NCBI RefSeq assembly: GCF_022267515.1
Contig: NZ_JAKFGB010000012.1
Span: 186,001 to 250,000 of the forward strand
DNA from: Rubinisphaera margarita
GTDB taxonomy: Bacteria > Planctomycetota > Planctomycetia > Planctomycetales > Planctomycetaceae
Direction of reading: 5' to 3'
DNA: 64,000 bases
Below the pieces are notes generated by a model that was not told the origin of the DNA, searched no databases, and saw nothing but the letters and a program-made list of their open reading frames with translations. Made by a program: the position numbers and the translations under genes. Of the stretch, positions 8,543 through 17,366 are shown piece by piece (position 1 is the first letter of the stretch; each line of letters starts with the position of its first letter).

Positions 8543-9399
8543 GCCACACCGCGATCTCGCTGGGACTCTTTTCGCTCACGTTCATGGTCTGTGGCTGTGG
8601 ACCGGAGACGCAGCCCGAGTACCGGGAATTCGACGCTGCCGCTGATTCGTCGCCGCCCGAGTCGACCAGCGAAATTCCGGGGCCGTCTGGCTCCACGAAG
8701 CGAAGTCCGATTCCACCGGGGTCGCCGACGAACAGCGAACCGCTTCCCGCGTCCACGTCGATGCAGTCTCCCACGGGAACCACCTCCGCAATCCCCGCTC
8801 CTGCCGGGACCACACCGCCAATGCCGACGGGGACAACAACCAGTTTGACACCGCCGCAGTCGACATCAACGCCTCCGCCAACTGCGACTTCGTCCTCGCC
8901 GACGCCGGCCGGAACCTCGTCAGCTCAAGCTGGCATGCTTCCCGGCGATGTGGTGATGGAACCTCGTGAACCGAAGCTGCTGATCCCGGAAAAAAGCTTC
9001 TCGAAAGACGGAAACGCACTCCGGGTCACGTTCGACGACATCGATCTGCTCAAGGTGCTCAACATGGAGCCCGTTCCCGAGGAAGCTCCCACGATGTTCC
9101 CGGACTGGCTGGCCGGCCTCGATGGGAAACGGGTCGTCATTCGGGGTTTCATGTTCCCCACGCTGACCCAGTCGGGTATCACCTACTTTCAACACGTGCG
9201 CGACAACGAAATCTGCTGCTTTGGCCGCACGCCGAAAGTCTACGATCGAATTTCAACGATCCTCGCGCCGGGAGAAACTACTAACTACATCCAGGGACGT
9301 CCGTACGATGTGATTGGAACGATGCGGTTCGATCCCATTTACGAAGACGGAGAATGGCTGCAGCTTTACGTGCTTGAAGACGCCAAAGTCGTCGATTGA
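8515..9399 (+). CDS. DUF3299-like lipoprotein with Pro/Thr/Ser linker
   Basis: Exported lipoprotein of about 294 residues. A GTG start inside the end of the preceding gene gives a hydrophobic leader followed by a lipobox-like VCGC near residue 27. Residues about 40-145 form a Pro/Thr/Ser-rich low-complexity linker. The C-terminal 110 residues repeat the fold of the upstream protein: VVIRGFMFP...NEICCFGRTPKVYDRI...GTMRFD. The shared G-[YF]-M-[YF]-P and CCFG motifs show that the two are paralogues. Function is unknown. A further upstream start in the same frame would lie fully inside the previous gene and is unlikely. Confidence 0.7.
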   Translation: MRAFPLSILGHTAISLGLFSLTFMVCGCGPETQPEYREFDAAADSSPPESTSEIPGPSGSTKRSPIPPGSPTNSEPLPASTSMQSPTGTTSAIPAPAGTTPPMPTGTTTSLTPPQSTSTPPPTATSSSPTPAGTSSAQAGMLPGDVVMEPREPKLLIPEKSFSKDGNALRVTFDDIDLLKVLNMEPVPEEAPTMFPDWLAGLDGKRVVIRGFMFPTLTQSGITYFQHVRDNEICCFGRTPKVYDRISTILAPGETTNYIQGRPYDVIGTMRFDPIYEDGEWLQLYVLEDAKVVD

Positions 9400-9409
9400 A
9401 CGGCTGGCT

Positions 9410-10630
9410 CTACTTCGATCGTCTCAACACGACATTGTCGATCGCCAGTTTTCCGGCTGCTCCGTTCAGGCCGATCTGTACAATCGCTTCCCGGGCTTTG
9501 TAGGGCACTGCGACGCGATATTCGAGTTGCTGCCAGTCCGAATCCGAGTGCCAGAGGCCGATCGCATCGGAGCCGAGCGGGCGGCGGTCTTCATCGTAAT
9601 AGTGAATCACCATTCCGGGACGCTGCTGCGCGTTCAGACCGATCCGCCATTCTTCCATCAGAATTTCGACGGAAATGCGGAGTTCTGACACCGATCGTCC
9701 GTCGATCGCGAAGCCCTGCAGCATCTGAGCCAGCTGGCCGGGCTGGGGGTTATCGAACAGCACGTAATATTCGCCATCCGGGGCATCTCCCTCGATGCGG
9801 GTCATCTGCCGTTGATAGTGAAACCCATCGACATAACCGTCGCCGTTATCGTCGGTCTCGAAGCTGCCATTGATCAACTGGGGGTTGGAGGGATCCGGAA
9901 GGACCCGCCGCTGCTCTTCGGAGAGTCCAGTCATCGGCACAAACAAAGTCGGCTGAAGCGGCCTGGAAATCATCTTTCCATCTTTCTTCTCCAGGAGATA
10001 GAAGACCTGCTGATACCGCTCTCCAAGCGGGATAATCATCTTTCCTCCGTCTTTAAGCTGATCGATCAGCGGCTGCGGAATGCTTTCCGGCGAACAGGTG
10101 ACGATGATCTTGTCGAACGGAGCCGCTTCCGGCCAACCTTTGAAACCATCGCCGATCCGCGTGTGCACGTTCTCGTAACGGAGTCGTTTCAATGTCGAGG
10201 CGGCCCGTCGTCCGAGTGGCTCCACGATTTCGATCGTGTAGACATCTTTCACCAGCGGGGACAGGACGGCCGCCTGATAGCCGCTCCCGGTTCCGATCTC
10301 GAGGACGCGGTCAGTTTCCTGAGGCTCGAGTATCTCAGTCATGTAAGCGACGATGAACGGCGGCGAGATGGTCTGTTCATGGCCGATGGAGAGCGCCTGA
10401 TCGGTGTAGGCCTTATCTCGTGCGGAAAGCGGCACAAACAAATGACGTTCCGTCTTTCGCATCGATTCCAGAACACGCGGATTGGTAATTCCTTCCTTCT
10501 CAACGTACTCGGAAACCAGATATTCCCGACGCCGCTCAAACGGGTCGGCTGCCGAGGTCTGAACAAGGATCAGGCAGAAGAGCAGGGACAGGAACCCTGA
10601 CAGAAACAATTGCCGAGCGTAGTTTTTCAT
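9410..10630 (-). CDS. Exported protein-L-isoaspartate methyltransferase with extra C-terminal domain
   Basis: Repairs isoaspartyl residues in proteins using S-adenosylmethionine. A signal peptide spans residues 1-29. The PCMT domain covers about 38-235, with the family signatures YTDQALSIGHEQTISPPF and the SAM-binding VLEIGTGSGYQAAVLS, then DKIIVTCSPESIPQPL. Ordinary PCMT proteins are about 210 residues; this one has 406. The extra 170 residues begin NPQLINGSFETDDNGDGYVDGF and end IDNVVLRR, a jelly-roll pattern typical of carbohydrate-binding modules. The start is the ATG before KNYARQLF, with GGAG upstream; a longer frame lacks a signal peptide at its front. How a periplasmic PCMT obtains SAM is unclear. 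Confidence 0.85.
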   Translation of the reverse strand: MKNYARQLFLSGFLSLLFCLILVQTSAADPFERRREYLVSEYVEKEGITNPRVLESMRKTERHLFVPLSARDKAYTDQALSIGHEQTISPPFIVAYMTEILEPQETDRVLEIGTGSGYQAAVLSPLVKDVYTIEIVEPLGRRAASTLKRLRYENVHTRIGDGFKGWPEAAPFDKIIVTCSPESIPQPLIDQLKDGGKMIIPLGERYQQVFYLLEKKDGKMISRPLQPTLFVPMTGLSEEQRRVLPDPSNPQLINGSFETDDNGDGYVDGFHYQRQMTRIEGDAPDGEYYVLFDNPQPGQLAQMLQGFAIDGRSVSELRISVEILMEEWRIGLNAQQRPGMVIHYYDEDRRPLGSDAIGLWHSDSDWQQLEYRVAVPYKAREAIVQIGLNGAAGKLAIDNVVLRRSK

Positions 10631-10790
10631 GAGCCAGGCTCCGCCGCTTGCGTTAACTCGAGAAGAGACTTCTGATACAGTGAATATCCGGCCAACATCG
10701 GGGAACCCCAGCCGGATCAAGCCTTTCAAATCGTGAAATGTCTGGCCGTCCAGCCAGTTTGGCAACTCTTTTAATCAATTCTCACCTTTG

Positions 10791-11576
10791 ATGACACAGC
10801 AAAAGCCGCAGCTGATCGACGCCGGGTACGACAATCTGAATCCAGACCGGATTCTGGAAACGCTATCCCAATTGCAGCGGCGTGTCGAAGAGCGGTTTCC
10901 TGAGGCCGGACTGGCCCGTGTCTGTGGCGAGCTGCTGCGGATCGCCGGAGATACCCGCAAGACAGCCGTCGACATCGCTCGGCCGATGTGGGGACTGCGA
11001 CTCTTCACCTATACCGTCATCGCCAGCATCATCTGCGTCGCGATCTACGGCTTCAGCTTTCTGGACTTGAAGCAGGGCCTGCCCGATGCCGTTGAGTTCA
11101 TCACGGTGATGGAGGCGGCGTTCAACGATCTGATTTTGATCGGAGCCGCCGTGCTATTTCTGATGACCGTCGAAGTCCGTGTGAAGCGGCGTCGCACGCT
11201 GACGGCGATCCATCGGCTGCGGTCGATCGCTCATATCATCGATATGCACCAGCTGACCAAGGATCCGGAGCGTGTGCTAAACTCCCGCGAGGGGCCGGAC
11301 ACGGCGTCGTCTCCCAAGCGTCAGTACACACGTTTCGAGCTGGGGCGTTACCTCGATTACTGCACTGAACTCCTGTCGCTGACCGGGAAGATCGGCGCAC
11401 TTTATGTTGAGAACTTCCCGGATGCACAGGCCGTCGGGGCAGTGAACGAATTGGAATCACTCACAACGGGACTGTCGCGGAAAATCTGGCAGAAGATTAT
11501 GGTGCTCAACAGCGACCACGAATTCCGCCAGGAGAACGAGCCGCAGACTCGTCCGGCGGTTCCTCCCCGGAAATAG
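10791..11576 (+). CDS. Conserved membrane protein of unknown function
   Basis: Not recognised. The 261-residue product has a soluble N-terminus of about 65 residues, two predicted transmembrane helices (about 68-92 and 108-128), a basic stretch directly after the second helix (VKRRR) and a C-terminal helical region. It is divergently arranged from the isoaspartyl methyltransferase and sits 43 bases before fhcA, so it could share a transcript with it. The ATG is preferred over a TTG three bases upstream. Confidence 0.65.
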   Translation: MTQQKPQLIDAGYDNLNPDRILETLSQLQRRVEERFPEAGLARVCGELLRIAGDTRKTAVDIARPMWGLRLFTYTVIASIICVAIYGFSFLDLKQGLPDAVEFITVMEAAFNDLILIGAAVLFLMTVEVRVKRRRTLTAIHRLRSIAHIIDMHQLTKDPERVLNSREGPDTASSPKRQYTRFELGRYLDYCTELLSLTGKIGALYVENFPDAQAVGAVNELESLTTGLSRKIWQKIMVLNSDHEFRQENEPQTRPAVPPRK

Positions 11577-11619
11577 TCGCTCAAGAGCTTTTCCTCGCCG
11601 CCTCAGACGATTGATCCTG

Positions 11620-13254
11620 ATGACCTGGTACTGCCTGAAGAACGGAACTGTCTACGATCCCGCCAACAACTGTAATGGCGAAGTGCGGGATGTGTGGATT
11701 CACAAGGGCCGCATCGTCGTCGCTCCGGAGACTCGACCCGAGGAACTCGTCGAGCACGATCTGCAGGGTGATATTGTCATGCCGGGTGGCGTCGACATGC
11801 ACTGTCACATCGCCGGCTCGAAGGTCAATCATGCCCGGAAATTTCTGGCCGGGATGCGTGGCGGTTCCCGAATGAGAACGCCGAACGGCAGATCTGCTCC
11901 CGTCGTTCCCAGCTGTATCGCCACCGGGCAGCTCTTCGCGGCCATGGGATACACCACCGCCGTTGACGCGGCCATCCCCGGTTTATCGTCCCGCCTGGCT
12001 CATCACGAGTTCGCTCAGACACCTTACATCGACAAAGCGTTTCTGACGCTCTTCGGCAACAACCACTACGTTCTCGATCACCTCCGGGAGGGACAGCATG
12101 ACGCGGTTCGTTCCTATGTCGGCTGGATGCTCTCCTCGGTGCATGCACAAGGGGTGAAGATCGTCAACCCCGGTGGAGTGGAAAACTGGAAGCAGATCAG
12201 TCGGAAGTCGCTGCACGAACTCGATGAGGCGGTCGGTGAGTTTGGCGTCTCCCCCAGACAGATCGTTCAGGGGCTGGCGCGAGCGGTCGATGAACTCGGC
12301 GTTCCGCATCCGGTCCACATTCACTGCAACAATCTCGGCTATCCCGGCAACTGGGAAACAACACTGAAAACGATGCAGGCTCTCGAAGGGCATCGAGGGC
12401 ACTTCGCCCATATTCAGTTCCACAGTTACGGCGGAGATGCCGATGATCCTGCGTCGTTCTCATCGGCTGTGGAGCAACTGGTCGACTACGTCGCCGCTCA
12501 TCCGGAGATCACGGTCGATGTCGGCCATATCCTGCCGGGGGAGGCGATGACGATTACGGGCGACGCCCCGTTCGCGGAACGGCTGGCTCGACTGACGGGC
12601 AGCCGCTGGTTCACGGCTGACACCGAGCAGGAAGCGAGCTGCGGAATTATTCCGGGCCGATTCAAACCGTACCGAAATCTGGTCCATGCCACGCAATGGG
12701 CGATCGGCCTGGAGTGGTATCTGCGGATGCCGGATCCCTGGCGGATCGCAATGAGTAGTGATCACCCCAATGGCGGAGCCTTTGTGAAGTATCCCGAAGT
12801 GATTCATCTGCTCATGGATCGCAGTTTTCGGGAAGAGATGATCGGCCGCATGCCCGAACAGCTGGCTGACCGTTCGCCGTTGCGTGATCTCGAGCGCGAA
12901 TACAGCCTTTCGGAGATCGCCATTATTACCCGGGCAGCGCCGGCGAAGATGCTGGGGCTCACCGATAAAGGGCATCTCGGGTCAGGAGCCGCCGCGGATG
13001 TCACAATCTATCGACCGCAGTCGAATCTGACCGAAATGTTTCAGCGGCCTCGGCTCGTGTTCAAAGAGGGAAGCATTGTCTCGAGGGAAGGCGAACTGGC
13101 CACGCCCGGAACCGGAAGCCTGCTGACACCCGAGTTGACCTACGACGACGAATTTGGGCGGCAGCGGAAGGACTGGTTCAACGAGAACTATTCGATCCGG
13201 TACGGTAACTACGCCATCGACCGCGAAGAGTCACCCTGCTTTCCGACCGATTGA
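11620..13254 (+). CDS. fhcA: Formylmethanofuran dehydrogenase subunit A (FhcA/FmdA)
   Basis: Amidohydrolase-fold subunit of the formyltransferase/hydrolase complex, which in planctomycetes and methylotrophs handles the formyl group of the tetrahydromethanopterin C1 pathway. The zinc motif VDMHCHIAG (H-x-H) lies near residue 55. Further ligand motifs are HIHCNNLGYPGN, HIQFHSYGGDADD and SSDHPNGGAF. The phrase INGGVENWK-like segment (VNPGGVENW) and length (544 residues) match FhcA/FmdA. I use the ATG before TWYCLKNG; a TTG three codons upstream is possible. The other subunits (fhcB, C, D) are not in this window, in line with the scattered C1 genes of planctomycetes. Confidence 0.9.
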   Translation: MTWYCLKNGTVYDPANNCNGEVRDVWIHKGRIVVAPETRPEELVEHDLQGDIVMPGGVDMHCHIAGSKVNHARKFLAGMRGGSRMRTPNGRSAPVVPSCIATGQLFAAMGYTTAVDAAIPGLSSRLAHHEFAQTPYIDKAFLTLFGNNHYVLDHLREGQHDAVRSYVGWMLSSVHAQGVKIVNPGGVENWKQISRKSLHELDEAVGEFGVSPRQIVQGLARAVDELGVPHPVHIHCNNLGYPGNWETTLKTMQALEGHRGHFAHIQFHSYGGDADDPASFSSAVEQLVDYVAAHPEITVDVGHILPGEAMTITGDAPFAERLARLTGSRWFTADTEQEASCGIIPGRFKPYRNLVHATQWAIGLEWYLRMPDPWRIAMSSDHPNGGAFVKYPEVIHLLMDRSFREEMIGRMPEQLADRSPLRDLEREYSLSEIAIITRAAPAKMLGLTDKGHLGSGAAADVTIYRPQSNLTEMFQRPRLVFKEGSIVSREGELATPGTGSLLTPELTYDDEFGRQRKDWFNENYSIRYGNYAIDREESPCFPTD

Positions 13255-13320
13255 ACAGACGGGTTCAGCTGGAGCGGGTGATCTCCACTCTCTCCCTGGT
13301 TGAGTTCCGGACTGGATCGG

Positions 13321-13353
13321 GCGAGTTGTCCGATTTTCCACGGGACAACTCGC
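13321..13353. terminator. Hairpin between convergent fhcA and zinc-ribbon gene
   Basis: Perfect 11-bp inverted repeat (GCGAGTTGTCC / GGACAACTCGC) with an 11-base loop, located between two converging genes. The following bases are only moderately T-rich, so strength is uncertain. Confidence 0.55.
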
Positions 13354-13421
13354 TTCGAGTTTTGAGAGCGATTCACTCCAGAGGAAATTTAAAATGCGAC
13401 TGCAGGAAGCAAGAAAATGCT

Positions 13422-13907
13422 CTATCCCCAGGCGTCGGCGTCGGGGTCCTCTTCCTGGTCCATCTCATCCTCGGCAACTGTCTCGTCGACCACGGACCAG
13501 TCGAACTGATCGTCTCCGCCGGGCACGTCGAGATAAGAGCCGCAATGTTCGCATTCCTGAACGGTTCCCTGGAGCTGTCCCGGGTAAACATTGGTCTTCT
13601 CGCAGTCCTCGCATTCGACAATGACCTCGGCAGGTTGAAGGTCGACCACCTGCGCCTGTTCCAGAATCTCGCTGCTGTGGCGGGTGAGCAATTGACGGGC
13701 ATCCTGCAACTGGGACGCGTCTTTCACCAGTACTTCGAGGTGGTTGGTCGATTGCGACGTTGAGAATGGGGTCAGTCCCACGCCGTCTGATTCGGGCATG
13801 TGATGCACGACCTCGACCGCGATCCCTTTTTCCTGGAGGAATTTGGCGATCAGCTCCACAGCTCGCTCTTCATCGGACACAAAAATCGCTCGAGTTTCTT
13901 CCGCCAT
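13422..13907 (-). CDS. DUF2007-like protein with zinc ribbon and acidic tail
   Basis: 161-residue cytoplasmic protein. The N-terminal 75 residues follow the pattern of DUF2007 putative signal-transducing proteins (IFVSDEERAVELIAKFLQEKGI...LEVLVKDASQLQDARQLL). A four-cysteine ribbon follows (CEDC near 98-101 and CEHC near 118-121), then a strongly acidic C-terminus. Zinc binding is likely from the CxxC pairs. No partner can be inferred from its neighbours. It converges on fhcA. Confidence 0.65.
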   Translation of the reverse strand: MAEETRAIFVSDEERAVELIAKFLQEKGIAVEVVHHMPESDGVGLTPFSTSQSTNHLEVLVKDASQLQDARQLLTRHSSEILEQAQVVDLQPAEVIVECEDCEKTNVYPGQLQGTVQECEHCGSYLDVPGGDDQFDWSVVDETVAEDEMDQEEDPDADAWG

Positions 13908-14275
13908 CCGGTGGGCCTTTCATCGGAGATCAGGGACAAGTCGTAAAGTATTGTGGGTAAACCGCTTCAGAAGTTCCAGCCAGGTCGACCGCGTGTATTC
14001 AGACTGCCAGACAGTGGCGAATCAGTGCGATCTCGCACCAGGCTGATGGATGATCATCCATTCGGAGCAAAAATGCGAGAGCAATTCCGTCGGTTTTCTC
14101 TGCGAGAGAAGGTATTTAAGTCTCGATGGATAAGGAGGTTACGAGATTCCCGGCTGCGGGGGCTGCGTCTCGAACTGTGGAAAAAGAATGCCGTTGATCA
14201 GGCGGCACGACGTTTGCGTAATTGGACACTCACTGAACCGAATTCAGACCGTCGGCAAGAAAGAGTGAGGTGGAG
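13908..14275. other. Divergent intergenic region
   Basis: About 370 bases between the minus-strand zinc-ribbon gene and the plus-strand small lipoprotein gene. It should hold two divergent promoters, but I see no convincing -35/-10 pair. A basic frame here has no family resemblance and is probably noise. Confidence 0.4.
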
Positions 14276-14485
14276 ATGATGACGCAATACTTTCTGGCGA
14301 GCATGATCCTGGCGCTTGGCATGCTGTGTATGGCCGGTTGTGAGGCACGCGTCGACACGACCGACGATTCCAGTCGAATCGAACTCGAAGGTCCCAAGGT
14401 GGAACGAGGCGATGAAGATATCGACCTCGATCCCACGACCGACGACGATATCGACATCGATACTCCGATTGAAGGTGACAAATGA
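14276..14485 (+). CDS. Small acidic lipoprotein
   Basis: Product of about 69 residues: a hydrophobic leader ending in lipobox M-A-G-C near residue 22, then a very acidic mature part with repeated D-I-D-L/D-I-D-I words. Lipoprotein export is a clear reading; function is unknown. Start is one of two adjacent ATGs preceded by GAGG. The stop overlaps the next ATG (ATGA), so the two small genes are coupled. Confidence 0.6.
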   Translation: MMTQYFLASMILALGMLCMAGCEARVDTTDDSSRIELEGPKVERGDEDIDLDPTTDDDIDIDTPIEGDK

Positions 14486-14838
14486 GCGACACAAATTCGC
14501 AGTGTGAAGCTGTTCTGGATTCGCTGACTGAGCTTTGTTGTGCCTCCCTGCAGGGAGATTACAGCGAACTCGAAGAGCGAAGCGACAAGCTTTTGAAGTC
14601 ACTGGTCATGAGCGGGTTTGCCCGAACGTCCGAGAAAACTTTGCAGACCGAACTTCAGGAGCGAGTTCTGGATTGCTGTGAGGACAATGTGCTGCATCGC
14701 GGCAGCGAACTCTCAGGAATCACAAAACGGCTTCAGCACAAATACGACGAGATCGTTCGCTGGGGAACGAACTTCCCACACGAAGAAGGAATGGAACCGG
14801 CCAAGCCGGCCAATATCAGTTCCGCGACGAACGATTGA
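14482..14838 (+). CDS. Small hypothetical helical protein
   Basis: 118-residue soluble, Cys-containing, mostly helical protein not matched to any family I know. It overlaps the small lipoprotein gene by four bases (ATGA), which argues for a real, translationally coupled gene. A strong hairpin with a T-run follows within 60 bases. Confidence 0.55.
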   Translation: MSDTNSQCEAVLDSLTELCCASLQGDYSELEERSDKLLKSLVMSGFARTSEKTLQTELQERVLDCCEDNVLHRGSELSGITKRLQHKYDEIVRWGTNFPHEEGMEPAKPANISSATND

Positions 14839-14897
14839 TTACTTCCGAATACTGAATGAGGCGTGAGCGATACGTTTTGATCCGCCTTATGAAGAAA

Positions 14898-14934
14898 CCC
14901 CGGCCCGCAGTTGTTTGCGAGCCGGGGCTTTTTT
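14898..14934 (+). terminator. Rho-independent terminator
   Basis: CCCCGGC pairs with GCCGGGG, with an inner CGCA/TGCG extension and a short loop, followed directly by six T. It ends the two-gene unit before it and separates it from the convergent symporter gene. Confidence 0.8.
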
Positions 14935-14952
14935 ATAGAGACACGGCCTCGA

Positions 14953-16896
14953 TTATGCGACCGTTTCTTCCCGTTTCGGTTGAGTCATCAGCGACACGAC
15001 GATGAGTGTCAGGAAGCCGAGCGGAATCGTAACGATCCCCGGTTGACTGAACGGTACCAGCGCGTTTTCGGCACTCATTCCATAGACCTGCGTAAACGTG
15101 TCAGCCGAAAGTAGAATCCACGCCAGAGAACTGGTCATACCGACGAGCAACGCCGTAATGATCCCTTCCTTGGTCGTGCCTTTCCAGAACAACAGCATCA
15201 CGAGCGACGGCAAGTTCGCGGACGCAGCGACGCTGAATGCCCAGCCGACCAGATAGCTCACGTTCATTTTTTCGAAGACGATACCCAGTACGATCGCGAT
15301 GATGCCCACGCCCACCGACGAGAACTTCGCCAGCCGGACCTGCTCTTTATCGTTGAGCTTGTGTGCCGACAGGCGGCCGACTAGGTCGTGAGTCACTGCT
15401 CCCGCAGAAGCGAGAATCAGGCCGCTGACGGTACCGAGAACCGTGGTGAAGGCAATGGCTGAGATTGCGGCAAACAGCCATTCCGCCATACTGCGGGCCA
15501 GCAGAGGGGCGGCCATATTGCTGTTGGTCACGTCCAGAGCCCCGCTCGTCATCGCTCCCAGTCCGATATAGAGCGATAGAATGTAGAAGAATCCGATCGC
15601 TGAGATGCCGACGATGGTACTCTTCCGAGCTGCAGTCTCATCTTTGACCGTGTAGTAGCGAATCAGAATATGCGGCAGCGACGCGGTTCCGCAGAATAAA
15701 GCCAGCATCAGCGAAAGAAAGTTCAGTTTGTCGATCAGGCGGTCGCTTCGAATGCCCTGAAAACCGGGGTATTCGCCCGGTCGCAGAACCTGACTGCCGG
15801 GAGTCGGCTTCTGATAAAAGACCGTCGTCTTCGTATCTTCCTCGAAGACGATCTCCTTCGGCCAGCGAATGACCGTACTCTCCTGGAGCGTGCTGAAGAA
15901 TCCCAGCGGACCCACCGGACCAGTTTCTTCCTGGTCGCCAGGAAGGTCCGAAAGATAGCCGGTCGGATGCAGAACGGCTTCGCCTTCGCCTTTGCCCTTC
16001 GGCAGCCCGTTGATCAGAATTTGTCCCGCTTCGGTCTCGGCGACGGACTGAGCTTCCGTCAGCCGAACCTGACCATCTTCGGCCGCAACTTCATGCCAGA
16101 CTGTGACCACGCCATCCTGCTCGAGCTGAACGAAGTCTGTGTCCTGCCAGGCTTTCGAGGAATCGACAACGGTCCAGGTCTGGCCGTCGGTTTCGACAAT
16201 CTCACCGGCTGCCAGCTGACCGGGGCTGTATGGCCCGAGGGTACGGAACTTGTGTCCGTCCTGCCCACCGTCGTCGACTGCGAAGCCTCGCGCCAGCAGC
16301 ATGATGGTCATCAACGCGGAGAAGAAGACCAGCAGCGAGCCTTTCAGAAACTGCACCCAGGTGGTCGAAACCATCCCGGCCGTTACGACAATCAGCATCA
16401 CTGTGGCACCGACGATCACGACGCCCACCCAGTGATCGAAACCGAGCAGAGGAGTCACCAGGGCACCGGCGCCGACCATCTGAGGGATCAGATAGAAAAT
16501 ACTGACCACCAGAGTGCTGATTCCAGCCGCGATCTGAATGCCGGGGGAATCGAATTGGGAGTTGAGAGCATCGGCGAAGGTGAACTTCCCGAGTCGCTTC
16601 ATCGGCTCGGCCACGATAAACAACGCGACAATCCAGCCAGCCAGATAGCCGATGGAATAGAGAAACCCATCGTAGCCATAGAAGGCGATCATCCCGCAGA
16701 TACCGAGGAACGATGCGGCTGACAGGTAGTCGCCGGCAAAGGCGACTCCGTTCACAAACCAGGGAATCTGACCGTGAGCGGCGAAGTAGCCCTGAGAGGA
16801 TTTCGCCTGCCGTCCCAGCCAGAAGCTGAGTCCCAGGGTGATCCCGACAAACGCAAAGAAGACGATAGTCGCAAGAGCAGAGGGTTCGTAAATCAC
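14953..16896 (-). CDS. Sodium:solute symporter, cation/acetate type (ActP-like)
   Basis: SSS-family transporter of 647 residues that probably imports acetate or another short carboxylate with Na+. The N-terminus (FWLGRQAKSSQGYFAAHGQIPWFVNGVAFAGDYLSAASF, read in parts) is typical of the ActP branch, as is GTASLPHILIRYYTV before the sixth to seventh helices. About 13 hydrophobic segments are visible. A hydrophilic insert of roughly 150 residues (about 215-370) sits between two helices and makes it about 100 residues longer than E. coli ActP. It overlaps the upstream DUF485 gene by four bases, the usual yjcH-actP arrangement. Confidence 0.88.
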   Translation of the reverse strand: MIYEPSALATIVFFAFVGITLGLSFWLGRQAKSSQGYFAAHGQIPWFVNGVAFAGDYLSAASFLGICGMIAFYGYDGFLYSIGYLAGWIVALFIVAEPMKRLGKFTFADALNSQFDSPGIQIAAGISTLVVSIFYLIPQMVGAGALVTPLLGFDHWVGVVIVGATVMLIVVTAGMVSTTWVQFLKGSLLVFFSALMTIMLLARGFAVDDGGQDGHKFRTLGPYSPGQLAAGEIVETDGQTWTVVDSSKAWQDTDFVQLEQDGVVTVWHEVAAEDGQVRLTEAQSVAETEAGQILINGLPKGKGEGEAVLHPTGYLSDLPGDQEETGPVGPLGFFSTLQESTVIRWPKEIVFEEDTKTTVFYQKPTPGSQVLRPGEYPGFQGIRSDRLIDKLNFLSLMLALFCGTASLPHILIRYYTVKDETAARKSTIVGISAIGFFYILSLYIGLGAMTSGALDVTNSNMAAPLLARSMAEWLFAAISAIAFTTVLGTVSGLILASAGAVTHDLVGRLSAHKLNDKEQVRLAKFSSVGVGIIAIVLGIVFEKMNVSYLVGWAFSVAASANLPSLVMLLFWKGTTKEGIITALLVGMTSSLAWILLSADTFTQVYGMSAENALVPFSQPGIVTIPLGFLTLIVVSLMTQPKREETVA

Positions 16897-17144
16897 TGCT
16901 GACCCCCTTTCGTGCGGTTGGGATCCTCTTCGTTCGGGCGACAGAGTGCTCCGTACAGGAACGCAAGAAAGATTGCCGCCGCAATCAGCAGAAAACCATA
17001 CCAGATGGCAAGATTTACACCGGCCAGAGGAGTCTTGTCCATCAGGGCGGGGGCGAACACATTGATCAGCATGAAGCCGGAGTACAGCACGAGGTACACC
17101 GCGAAGAGAATCATCGCAATGCGACCATTCGGGGAATCGAACAT
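16893..17144 (-). CDS. DUF485 (YjcH-like) small membrane protein
   Basis: 83-residue protein with two transmembrane helices, matching DUF485, which is regularly encoded just before ActP-type symporters. The start is the ATG before FDSPNGRIAM, with AGAGGA just upstream; a longer frame adds 22 polar residues without support. The stop overlaps the symporter start by four bases. Its role in transport is not established. Confidence 0.8.
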   Translation of the reverse strand: MFDSPNGRIAMILFAVYLVLYSGFMLINVFAPALMDKTPLAGVNLAIWYGFLLIAAAIFLAFLYGALCRPNEEDPNRTKGGQQ

Positions 17145-17366
17145 GAAGTCCTCTTGGTCTGAAGTCTGGAGGGGTCGGGACTCATCACGGAATGTTGATA
17201 AGAGTTTCACAGCATAGCGACGGCACTTTCCGGGCGAAACTCAGAATGTTACAAATCGGGCGACCAGACGAATCGAGTAAAGAATTGCCTCGAAGTGGTG
17301 GTGCTCCCTCCGCCGCAACTCTTTGCCAAGGTCACGCTGCCCTTTAAAACGCGACGAGGTCCGACG

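Noticed and set aside
13953..14279. 108-codon basic frame upstream of the small lipoprotein
   Set aside because: Arg-rich composition without family resemblance, and it runs into the next gene's start region.
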